From: Acidimicrobiia bacterium
GTDB taxonomy: Bacteria > Actinomycetota > Acidimicrobiia > Acidimicrobiales > SKKL01
Direction of reading: 5' to 3'
DNA length: 28,013 nt
Assembly (NCBI GenBank): GCA_041676705.1
Contig: JBAYRL010000015.1
Span: 1 to 28,013 of the forward strand
The notes below the pieces were generated by a model. The model ran no database searches, was not told the origin of the DNA, and was given only the letters and a program-made list of their open reading frames with translations. Of the stretch, positions 1 to 7,046 are shown piece by piece (positions within the stretch are counted from its first letter, which is position 1; every line of letters begins with the position of its first letter). The position numbers and the translations under genes were made by a program.

Positions 1-1006
1 CCATAACCGTTGTACCCCCAGCAGTAGGCGTCACCAGCTGTAGTTACCCCACACGAGTGGTTGGCGCCTGCAGCGATTGACACAAAACTGTGGTTACCTG
101 CTACTTTTACTGGTGCGTTCTGGTCGATAGTGTTCCCATTACCTAACCGACCATTAGCACCAGCACCCCAACAGTAGGCGTCACCATCTATGCTCACTGC
201 ACACGTGTGGTTGTTGCCAGCAGAGATAGACTCGTAACTGTGATTACCTAACACTTTCACCGGTGTGGTCTGTCGGGTGGAGTTTCCATTCCCTAGCTGA
301 CCACTGCCGTTGTACCCCCAGCAGTAGGCGTCACCAGCTGTAGTTACCCCACACGAGTGGTTGGCGCCTGCGGTGGTTTGGGCCCAAACCACCAGTTCAG
401 GTTCTGGTTCAGCTGTTGTCGTTGTGGGGGCGGGTTGTCCTGGTTGTGCGGTGGTGTTGTTGATACCTGGTATTTGTTGGTTGGTTACAGCCTCAGAAGG
501 AGAGCTTTCACCAATGGCATCTAGGTTGGTGACACAACCACCCTGTACGGTTCCACTGTGAGGCGGGGCTGTTACCACGCATGCCCCAGCATCTAACGCC
601 ACAACCATCAATAAGGTATTGTTAGAGCGTGTGAAGGTGAGCTCGGTTATGTCAGGCCAAGTATCGGATTCTGTAACTACTAGGTCACTGTCATCGGCGA
701 CAACCCCAACGCTCAGGGCTTGGGTCGGTAGCCAGTCTTCTAACGCACCGGTCACAGCGTCTAGCCCTGCTTGTGTGTCCCAACGATCTGCCCCCGATAT
801 GGCTAGCAAAGCTTGTGCTTCACGTACCACAGATTTCAGTGCTGCGAGCTCGGCTTGTTCACGGGTTTTAGTGAAAACGTTTTGGAACGACACAAACGCT
901 GCGAACACCAACAGAGCACCCACCACCAACCCCAAAATTATTTCTACAAGCGTTAACCCCTACGAACAAAGGAAGGGTTAGCGGGTTTTGGGGTGGATGG
1001 TGACAT
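1..1006 (-). CDS. Pilin-like protein with RCC1 repeats; apparent frameshift near start; 3' end beyond window
   Basis: Read on the minus strand, this encodes a prepilin-type N-terminus, a head domain, a Thr/Pro/Glu-rich linker and at least three RCC1 repeats of about 50 residues, each ending in DAYCWG, before running off the window edge. An ATG at 1006 gives MSPSTPKPANPSFVRRG, a basic prepilin leader, but the frame then hits TAA. The hydrophobic helix (LTLVEIILG, Glu at +5 after the Gly) lies in the adjacent frame, and an in-frame TAG directly precedes its Gly. One extra base in the CCCC run at 957-960 would join leader and helix exactly. The head is closely related to that of the intact gene at 22437-24161 (REAQALLA, WDTQAGLDAV, APPHSG). 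It is either a broken gene, a phase-variable one or a homopolymer sequencing error. RCC1 repeats form beta-propellers, so a surface binding role is inferred. Confidence 0.8.
7..371. repeat. 65-nt exact repeat within RCC1 coding region (7-71 and 307-371)
   Basis: Positions 7-71 and 307-371 are identical over 65 nt. The 300-nt offset equals two RCC1 units of 50 codons. The copy between them (around 157-221) is clearly diverged. This suggests recent intragenic duplication or gene conversion between propeller blades. Confidence 0.85.
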
Positions 1007-1154
1007 GCGGGTTTATTGTCCTATCACCCTCACAAATAACTAGGAGGTTGTTTTGTGATCACCCTATTTTGTTTTTATAGCTATCGTTAGATGACCGGTT
1101 ATTGCCCCTTCCCGCTGTATAGGAGGTTCCAACCAGCTCGCATATGATAGGTCT

Positions 1155-1169
1155 GTGTGGGGCCCACAC
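1155..1169. promoter_or_regulatory. Inverted repeat GTGTGGG-G-CCCACAC
   Basis: Perfect 7-bp arms flank one central base between the pilin start at 1006 and the terminator hairpin at 1210-1243. It could be an operator or a small hairpin; nothing else supports a role. The rest of 1007-1273 shows no gene, only two TAGGAGGTT strings with no credible reading frame after them. Confidence 0.3.
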
Positions 1170-1209
1170 GGGTTTGGATCCCTACGAATGTGATTATCGG
1201 GGGTTTGAG

Positions 1210-1243
1210 ATAAACACCCCCAGATTTTACCGGGGGTGTTTAT
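1210..1243 (-). terminator. Hairpin terminator downstream of the metzincin gene
   Basis: A 12-bp perfect stem (ATAAACACCCCC paired with GGGGGTGTTTAT) encloses a 10-nt loop, about 30 nt beyond the stop at 1274. On the minus strand the stem ends in a short U-rich stretch but lacks a long U tail. On the plus strand it is followed by TTTCG, so it may act in both directions. Confidence 0.7.
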
Positions 1244-1273
1244 TTTCGATGGTGGGTGTTGTGTCCGGTTAGT

Positions 1274-2713
1274 TTATGGGTAAAGGTTCAACGCTTTTTG
1301 GGTGTATTCAGGTGACATTATGAGGTGGGTTACAAGCGCTAAATCGTTTTCGATACGGATCCGTTCCGCCCAATAGTTAGCGCCGGTACGGTCAGCGTCA
1401 CGCCCTAACAGGATTCGGTAGAGTTCATTGACTCGCGCGACCCTTTTTTCTTGAGACTGATAGAACGCGTAGGCCACTGTAGGGAACCCAACATTCGATG
1501 TTTGTTGTGTCCAATAGGTGAGCCCGGCGCTATCTGGTTGGCGTTGTAAAAGGTTTTGGTACATTTGAGTCACCCAAACCTCAGCTGACCCGGCCGCCTT
1601 AACCCGCTCTGCTGAGCCCCAAATGTTGGCTGCGATGTTAGGTGAGGAGACACCTTGTCGTAACAACCCCGCCCAATAGTTAGCACCACTAGGGTCAGCG
1701 TCCCGCCCTAGAGCCTCATCATAAATGGTGTTGATCATGTGGTTTAACCACACTTGGTGATGGGTTAAAGCTATCACAGCGTCTTTTCTGGTTTTACCTG
1801 GTGTTTTTATAACGTCCAACAACTCTTGTTGCACCGCTGGACTGATCGGGGTGCCTAGAAGGTCTTGGTGTGCTGTTTTTAGCACAGCAACATCGACGTT
1901 GGAAGGTGCTGGGGTTACCGGCGGGATGTTTGTGGGTGGGGGAGTGGTTTGTTTCCCAGCTAGGAAACGGAACCCGTTACGGTCCCCAGCGCGATATGTT
2001 CCGGTACCTGCCCCTGTCACGAACCTCATAACTTGGTATTCGTTTTCGTAACGTTCGTTGTAATGCTCTAACCCAAAAGCGTGACCCAACTCGTGCGCCA
2101 CGGTCTCTAAACGAAAACTAGTAGGCAGCAGGGAAGGTGGAGGTAGCCACACATAACCCACATCTAATGTTCGTGGCCCGGTACCTACCCGACTGGTGTA
2201 ACGCCCACCACACCCCATCAACGCACCATCCCAATCACCACAAGGAGAACCATCGGTGGTGACCAGCACATTTACAGAACCTGGTGTTTCAACTGCTACA
2301 GGAGGTCTAGAAGATGACACTGTAACTGGTATGCCCATAATGTTCCCAAGTTGGGTAGCCGCGTTTCGGACCATAGGCTCATACACCCCCACCGCAGCGT
2401 TACTGATCAGATAGATCGTGTAGGAGCCACGAAGTTTTTCAACGTCGTAACCAGCTATGAAACCCAAATCTGGGTTAGCAGCCCTAAAGTTGCCCCAAAC
2501 ACCAAACGCGTCCAAACCTTGTGGAACGACAAGATCGTCAACAGAAGCTAAAACCACACTATCCGAACCGGTTTTAACCCACGTTCGTTCCAACGCCTCG
2601 GTAGGTGTGGGGCCAGGTTCAGACCACGCCGGGGTGGCCCCAACCCAAAATAACGGTAACAACAACAACGGCACTAGCCACAGTGACATATGATGTTTTC
2701 TATATGGTTTCAT
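1274..2713 (-). CDS. Secreted metzincin-type zinc metalloprotease with C-terminal DUF4214 repeats
   Basis: The 479-residue product starts with a Sec signal peptide: a basic stretch, a hydrophobic core (LWLVPLLLLPLFWVGA) and an Ala-x-Ala-like site near residue 30. The zinc motif HELGHAFGLEH is at residues 207-217, with three His ligands and catalytic Glu, followed by a possible Met-turn (YQVM, Met229); this is the metzincin pattern. A proline-rich linker (about 257-270) leads to three DUF4214-type units (about 331-351, 385-404, 432-452) with LGRDAD-x2-G-x2-YW signatures. DUF4214 is common in secreted and surface-layer-associated proteins. Expected location is extracellular or cell-surface. The ATG at 2713 has no Shine-Dalgarno; a second ATG eight codons in is possible. 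The substrate is unknown. Confidence 0.85.
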   Translation of the reverse strand: MKPYRKHHMSLWLVPLLLLPLFWVGATPAWSEPGPTPTEALERTWVKTGSDSVVLASVDDLVVPQGLDAFGVWGNFRAANPDLGFIAGYDVEKLRGSYTIYLISNAAVGVYEPMVRNAATQLGNIMGIPVTVSSSRPPVAVETPGSVNVLVTTDGSPCGDWDGALMGCGGRYTSRVGTGPRTLDVGYVWLPPPSLLPTSFRLETVAHELGHAFGLEHYNERYENEYQVMRFVTGAGTGTYRAGDRNGFRFLAGKQTTPPPTNIPPVTPAPSNVDVAVLKTAHQDLLGTPISPAVQQELLDVIKTPGKTRKDAVIALTHHQVWLNHMINTIYDEALGRDADPSGANYWAGLLRQGVSSPNIAANIWGSAERVKAAGSAEVWVTQMYQNLLQRQPDSAGLTYWTQQTSNVGFPTVAYAFYQSQEKRVARVNELYRILLGRDADRTGANYWAERIRIENDLALVTHLIMSPEYTQKALNLYP

Positions 2714-2920
2714 ACTAAGGAGAGTGGTCAGGTTGTTTTAAACACCACACCCTGGGATCCAAAACGTTACCCCAAGGTTTAAACACAACCAGCTTCGCTA
2801 GTTGTAACACCCAGCTAGTTACCAACCCATATTTATGTGTATGTGTCTAACCAGAACATGGGGATGTGGGATAACAATGTGTGGTTACACCTTTGTGTTT
2901 CTGTTTCGCCTTTCACAGTG

Positions 2921-2949
2921 AGAAACAACCTTTGAAAGGTTTGTTTTTA
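2921..2949. promoter_or_regulatory. Palindrome AACCTTT-G-AAAGGTT upstream of the multi-HTH regulator
   Basis: A perfect inverted repeat at 2927-2941, with further near-symmetric flanks (AAACA left, TGTTT right), ends about 22 nt before the ATG at 2964. Its position suits an operator for autoregulation by the downstream helix-turn-helix protein. A 5'-leader hairpin is the alternative. The Shine-Dalgarno AGAAAGGA follows at about 2951-2958. Confidence 0.5.
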
Positions 2950-2963
2950 CAGAAAGGACACAA

Positions 2964-3977
2964 ATGAACCAACCACGCGAAGCCTACATTGTAGGGTTCC
3001 AACACCAAATCCAAGATTTAGTTGCTCGCTACGGGCAACAAAACGTTGCGGACGCCGCAGGGGTGTCACCCCGAACCGTGACCGACTGGTTAAACGGACG
3101 ATACATTGGCCGTATCCCAAATTTGATACGGTTAACCCAAAACTTGGGCTGGGACCCAAACCCGTTACTTTCTTCAGCAGGGAAACCTAAAAACCGTAAA
3201 GTACGGTTCTACACAGGCGACACCCCTGATAAATCATTAACCATGATGTTAGAAGAACACCGCCAAGAATACGGGTCGATAAACGAAGCCGCTACCCGAC
3301 TTGGTATCAACCCTGAAACGTTTTCTCGTTACATCAACGGGCGGCGTTTACCGCACAGCCCACGCGGGATTGGTATGTTGGCACACAAACTCAACCTGAA
3401 CATTGATGAAGCGTTACGGGTGTGTGGCTACACCAGACAAGACCGGATATACAAAAACACGATAGCTGTTTGGTCAGGGTATAAAGGGATCCTACGTGAA
3501 AGCATAGAACAAGCCGGATATGACAGCTGGAACGTAGCTGAACAACGCCAAGCTGCTAGCAAAGCCCGCGTAAGTCCTAACAGGTTCCCAAAACTTTTAG
3601 CAGGTACCATCCAACCAACTATGGTCGAAACCCAAAAGTTTTATTGGACTTTCGGAACTGACCTTGTAGCAGGGCTACGCGAATGTGGCGCAGAACCAAA
3701 ACTTGCTGTGAAACTCGCTTCGGAACTTAGCGTACGAAAAGGAGAACGTCACACCACTAACCGTGACGTAAATGTTGGAGAGCTGCTCCGCTCCTACCGT
3801 GTCGTAGCAGGATTAACCCAAAAACAAGTCGGTGAAACTGTAGGGTTAGCGCCCAACAGTGTTGCTAACATTGAAAACGGGTCCCGCCTCGGCCCAGGTG
3901 TCCAACTAGCGAAACTAGCTGAAACGGTTGGTGCCCCGATACATAGAGTACTGGTGGCAGCCAACCAAGTAGCCTAA
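2964..3977 (+). CDS. Multi-HTH (XRE-like) DNA-binding regulator
   Basis: A 337-residue protein that appears to be a string of about four helix-turn-helix units. Unit 1 spans about 12-68 (VADAAGVSPRTVTDWLNGR) and unit 2 about 92-152 (INEAATRLGINPETFSRYIN). Unit 3, about 174-236, is degenerate. Unit 4, about 271-334, is a canonical XRE/Cro fold (LRSYRVVAGLTQKQVGETVG then NSVANIENGSR). No sensor, protease or enzymatic domain is visible. The start is well supported by AGAAAGGA six bases before ATG. The gene stands alone, diverging from the metzincin gene and ending at a strong terminator. The palindrome in its leader suggests self-control. Tandem HTHs could recognise a long or repeated site; the target is unknown. 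Confidence 0.8.
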   Translation: MNQPREAYIVGFQHQIQDLVARYGQQNVADAAGVSPRTVTDWLNGRYIGRIPNLIRLTQNLGWDPNPLLSSAGKPKNRKVRFYTGDTPDKSLTMMLEEHRQEYGSINEAATRLGINPETFSRYINGRRLPHSPRGIGMLAHKLNLNIDEALRVCGYTRQDRIYKNTIAVWSGYKGILRESIEQAGYDSWNVAEQRQAASKARVSPNRFPKLLAGTIQPTMVETQKFYWTFGTDLVAGLRECGAEPKLAVKLASELSVRKGERHTTNRDVNVGELLRSYRVVAGLTQKQVGETVGLAPNSVANIENGSRLGPGVQLAKLAETVGAPIHRVLVAANQVA

Positions 3978-3998
3978 CAAGCTGTTGGTTTAGACACA

Positions 3999-4033
3999 TG
4001 AAACCCTCTAACTATTTGTGTTAGAGGGTTTCA
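3999..4033. terminator. Bidirectional terminator hairpin, 14-bp perfect stem
   Basis: TGAAACCCTCTAAC (3999-4012) pairs perfectly with 4020-4033 around a 7-nt loop, between the convergent stops at 3977 and 4069. It has no long U tail in either direction, but placement and stability fit a shared terminator. Confidence 0.8.
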
Positions 4034-4068
4034 CATGTTTACCGCAACGTTTTTCGTACAAGCTTGGT

Positions 4069-5085
4069 TTAGCTAACAGCGTCTACTATTAACGGCGGGA
4101 CAGACAAAAACCAGGTTTTTTGTGGGGACTGTGACTGTTGAAACACCCCTTTAGTGTTGTATCCCCAAACACACGCCAAACTAAACCCCCTCGTTGGTGG
4201 CAACAATCGAAGATCGGTCCGTTCCCAACTGTCACGTTCCGCTAACACTGTTTCACGCAAAGCGCTCAACAAACCAACAACTTGCGCTAGAAACGGTTTG
4301 GCTACCACCCGATCGGAACCACCCAGGGTTGTTCTGACCTGTTCAACTAGCAACCCCGGATCGACCAGCCACCTAGTGTTCGGGTCGAACACAAAATTTG
4401 AAGAACGTAAAACATCAACCAAACCTAACCGTAACTGTTGCGCAGCAGGCGCGTCAGGCACCGAATACGGATCTCTTAACGCCACAATCCACGAAGCCGC
4501 TGTTTCGACCAAATCCTGGGTATGCCGATACGAAAACAACGTAGCCACCTTGTTTAACGCTTCCCCTAAAGATCGTTCAACCCGTGCCGGTTCCCACGGG
4601 GACCAGTTAACACCAGATCCCACCCCGGCCAACAACACCAACATTTCTAGCCCCCGACGAAAACCCACATCTGACCCTAAAACAGCGGCAACGGTTTGTT
4701 CCCAATGTTCATAAGCACCCTCACTAGGGTAGCTGCCATCTTCTAACAGTCGGTCGATCGCATAAAACACTGGTTGGAGGCCTTTGCGGTACAACACCCA
4801 CGCCGCACCTGGATGTACCGGCAAACACGTAGCACACACAGGGTCTGACGTTTCCGCCACGTCTAACCAGCTAGCTTTCAACGTTTTAGCCACACCAACC
4901 GGTTTTTGGCATCTCGGGTTGTAATGCCATCCCCCAGCCCACACCCACACCGTTTCTTGTTCCACACTAGAAGGTGGTAACGACAACCAACGGTTTTCAA
5001 ACGTGGTCGGCGAGTTCAACAAATACAGGCTTTCCTGCACAACAAGAGCGTGGCGCCCCACCTTAGACAACCCAAGCGAACTCAT
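4069..5085 (-). CDS. Unknown protein, possible N-terminal zinc site
   Basis: About 338 residues; I do not recognise a family. The N-terminal third holds a possible metal-binding cluster: WHYNPRC, then about 26 residues later CATCLPVH (CxxC plus His). This resembles a short zinc ribbon sitting among tryptophan-rich residues. The rest looks helical and globular (LLVEQV, LAQVVGLLSAL) with no signal peptide. The frame extends to a TTG at 5133, but the ATG at 5085 (MSSLGLSKVGRHALVV) looks more likely because the upstream residues carry no obvious extra domain. No strong Shine-Dalgarno is present. It diverges from the small gene at 5195 and ends at the shared terminator at 3999-4033. Confidence 0.7.
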   Translation of the reverse strand: MSSLGLSKVGRHALVVQESLYLLNSPTTFENRWLSLPPSSVEQETVWVWAGGWHYNPRCQKPVGVAKTLKASWLDVAETSDPVCATCLPVHPGAAWVLYRKGLQPVFYAIDRLLEDGSYPSEGAYEHWEQTVAAVLGSDVGFRRGLEMLVLLAGVGSGVNWSPWEPARVERSLGEALNKVATLFSYRHTQDLVETAASWIVALRDPYSVPDAPAAQQLRLGLVDVLRSSNFVFDPNTRWLVDPGLLVEQVRTTLGGSDRVVAKPFLAQVVGLLSALRETVLAERDSWERTDLRLLPPTRGFSLACVWGYNTKGVFQQSQSPQKTWFLSVPPLIVDAVS

Positions 5086-5194
5086 AGCTGCTACCGTGCT
5101 AACCCCGCTAACCCAAAACCACCATGACAACAAAACCGCTTGTGTCTGTCACCTGGGCTGTGGTAAACGTGCAAGACAGCTACACGATAAAGAT

Positions 5195-5539
5195 ATGAAC
5201 GTTATGTTTAGACCGGATGGGACGCTAAACGCTATCGGGTTTGGGATACTGTCTGAAACGTTGCAACAAATCATCACTCAACAGTTACAAAGCCCCTCAC
5301 CTCTACGTTTCCGAGGTCGGGTCAACGCCAACCATCGCCGCAGCATCGCCCACCATAACAACCAATGGCGAGTCACTGTGGTCTATGGGAACCGGAACCC
5401 AAAAGATGTGTTGTGTGACATGGTAGAAGGCACCACCAGAACACTTGGCATACCCAAAGGGGTTCTAGTGAAACAACTCAACGAAATTTTACAAAACCCT
5501 AATTTAGAACTCATACAACAAGAAACGCTGCCAACCTAA
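5195..5539 (+). CDS. Small hypothetical protein
   Basis: A 114-residue basic protein (MNVMFRPDGTLNAIGFGILS...) without recognisable domain or membrane segment. The middle is rich in Arg/His/Asn (FRGRVNANHRRSIAHHNNQW), so nucleic-acid binding is possible but unproven. The frame opens further upstream over the divergent gene. I chose the ATG at 5195 because the upstream codons lie antisense to the neighbouring gene's start region and lack a ribosome site; the site before 5195 is also weak. It ends within the terminator at 5525-5560. Confidence 0.6.
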   Translation: MNVMFRPDGTLNAIGFGILSETLQQIITQQLQSPSPLRFRGRVNANHRRSIAHHNNQWRVTVVYGNRNPKDVLCDMVEGTTRTLGIPKGVLVKQLNEILQNPNLELIQQETLPT

Positions 5540-5560
5540 ACTTTTTTAGATTAGCAGCGT
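5525..5560 (-). terminator. Terminator hairpin between convergent genes
   Basis: 5525-5540 and 5545-5560 form a 16-position stem with a 4-nt loop. Read on the minus strand all pairs form, two of them G-U. Read on the plus strand two become C-A mismatches. It therefore best serves the minus-strand gene ending at 5565, though it overlaps the plus-strand stop at 5539. Confidence 0.75.
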
Positions 5561-5564
5561 CCCA

Positions 5565-6125
5565 TCAAACATCTTGAGCAGCTAACCTCAAGTTGTTTTC
5601 AGCCCAAGCAAACGCATGGTTTGCGCGCTCCTCCGGGGTGATAATCACCGGCGGGGTAGGGGCAGGCTGATATGACTGTTTCACCAAACCTAACTGTTTT
5701 GCGATAGCAACAGTTTCAGGGGAAACAACCGGGGCACACGTCCCAAAAAATGCTTGAGCGTCCGCCAAATCCAACAGCAGTTCCTGGAAACTAAACAGGT
5801 TATCCAAATCAACCTGTAGCTCGTTCCCTGGGGTTTCAGGGTTTCCCAGCCGCTCAGCTGCGTCCCCGAACAGGGCTGTCAGCAACCAGGCTGGACCTGG
5901 CGCCGTTAGGGGTAGTTCGTCAATACCGTAATCTACAGCACTGACACGAACCCCCAAAACTATTCCGGTTTGGCTGTAGTCGATTTGAACGCCTGGGAGT
6001 TCAACCGACCCACCAAACAAAGCGTCCCCGTCTAGTGACGCTGGTAGGTCCGGGAATGAGGTTGGGCGTTCATACACCCACATTCCTGGAGTGAATTCGC
6101 TTGGCTCATACACGAAAGTAGCCAT
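5565..6125 (-). CDS. Hypothetical acidic protein
   Basis: A 186-residue acidic protein of unknown family. The N-terminal half looks beta-rich (FVYEPSEFTPGMWVYERP, GIVLGVRVSAVDYGIDELP). A middle helix follows (FSFQELLLDLADAQAFF), then a proline-rich stretch (PAPTPPVIITPEE) and a final helix (NHAFAWAENNLRLAAQ). No signal peptide or membrane segment is seen. The start is well supported: AAGGAG lies ten bases upstream of the ATG at 6125. A 6-bp hairpin (ACCTTC/GAAGGT, 6163-6180) sits in its presumed leader. It is monocistronic, with the terminator at 5525-5560. Length and acidity resemble phage accessory proteins, but I cannot assign a role. Confidence 0.75.
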   Translation of the reverse strand: MATFVYEPSEFTPGMWVYERPTSFPDLPASLDGDALFGGSVELPGVQIDYSQTGIVLGVRVSAVDYGIDELPLTAPGPAWLLTALFGDAAERLGNPETPGNELQVDLDNLFSFQELLLDLADAQAFFGTCAPVVSPETVAIAKQLGLVKQSYQPAPTPPVIITPEERANHAFAWAENNLRLAAQDV

Positions 6126-6397
6126 CTCTTTTTTGCTCCTTAATTAACGTTTCTTTTTGTGTACCTTCAAAAAAGAAGGTGATAAGAAGCACTGTTCAAG
6201 CGACCCCAAGAGACGCAAACAACCCAACCACACCCCAAAACCCATCCTGTTGACATCAGTGTTTCCGAAACGGCCCACAACACAACACCACTAAGAGCCT
6301 CACCAACCCCCCAACAGTTAGAAACGGCTGTGACCTGCAACAAAAGGTTCAACAGTTGTGTGTTGCGTGACCGGACGGTTTGGGGACTGTGAAACTT

Positions 6398-6955
6398 ATG
6401 GCCACTTCGTATCCAGGTAGCACTACTACTAAATACAAGATCCGTACACAAGACGTGGTATCTGACCTGTGGTTCCCACCTACCACAAAACCGGTTTCTA
6501 GATGGACCACATTGTTAACTAACGAACACCCAGCGTTACACCAAAGCGCCGCCGCCCATGTTTTAGCGTTTCGTGATAACCAGGTTGTGTTAACTTTACA
6601 CAAGAAACGTGGTTGGACTATCCCTGGGGGGCATATCAACCATGGAGAGACCGGGTTGGAAGCTGTGAAACGAGAAGCGTTCGAAGAAGCAGGGCTTCAT
6701 TTTGAAACTGTGGAACTAGTAGCGGTGGAACGTATCGTGACTTTACCCGGCCAAAAACACAGTTCTCGTTATTCGAACCCGTCGTACCAACTGTTTTATT
6801 TTGGGATTGTAGAATCATTCCTAGGTACCCAAGAAAACGGGATGTGTAGCAACGCCCAGTTTTTCACCTATGACGAAGCAGTAGCTAAAAGCGCTTGGGT
6901 ACGGCGACACCGCAAACTTTTCGACACGGTGTTCCACACCCACACAACCACCTAG
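6398..6955 (+). CDS. Nudix hydrolase
   Basis: About 185 residues with a complete Nudix box in the pattern Gx5Ex7REUxEExGU: GHINHGE, seven residues, then REAFEEAGL. The family hydrolyses nucleoside diphosphates linked to another group (oxidised nucleotides, ADP-ribose, NADH, capped RNA). The sequence does not tell which. GWTIPGGHI just before the box is typical, and the flanking beta strands (AAHVLAFRDNQVVLTL) fit the fold. The frame opens at a TTG at 6380; I prefer the ATG at 6398, without a clear Shine-Dalgarno. It stands alone between divergent and convergent minus-strand genes. The 270 bases upstream (6126-6397) hold only the leader hairpin of the neighbour and no credible gene. Confidence 0.9.
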   Translation: MATSYPGSTTTKYKIRTQDVVSDLWFPPTTKPVSRWTTLLTNEHPALHQSAAAHVLAFRDNQVVLTLHKKRGWTIPGGHINHGETGLEAVKREAFEEAGLHFETVELVAVERIVTLPGQKHSSRYSNPSYQLFYFGIVESFLGTQENGMCSNAQFFTYDEAVAKSAWVRRHRKLFDTVFHTHTTT

Positions 6956-6980
6956 CTAGAACCAGCTCGAAACACAAAAA

Positions 6981-7010
6981 GTTGCCCCCACCATGATAGA
7001 TAGGGGCAAC
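6981..7010 (-). terminator. Rho-independent terminator for the GHKL ATPase gene
   Basis: GTTGCCCC (6981-6988) pairs with GGGGCAAC (7003-7010) over a 14-nt loop. On the minus strand the stem is followed directly by TTTTTGTGTTT, a proper U tract, 37 bases past the stop at 7047. It lies between convergent genes. Confidence 0.8.
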
Positions 7011-7046
7011 CAAAAACATGTAGTAACACAACTGTTAGATTGTGTG

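Noticed and set aside
1..371. CRISPR-like periodicity at the left edge
   Set aside because: The repeats are in-frame RCC1 codons of about 150 nt with no constant repeat and unique spacer pattern.
1039..1130. Two TAGGAGGTT strings resembling strong Shine-Dalgarno sequences on the plus strand
   Set aside because: The frames that follow are only 11 and about 42 codons and look random.
6167..6451. Minus-strand frame of 94 codons between the 5565 and 6398 genes
   Set aside because: It overlaps the Nudix start antisense, has no ribosome site and unusual composition. A plus-strand frame across 6190-6390 looks more gene-like but has no start codon.
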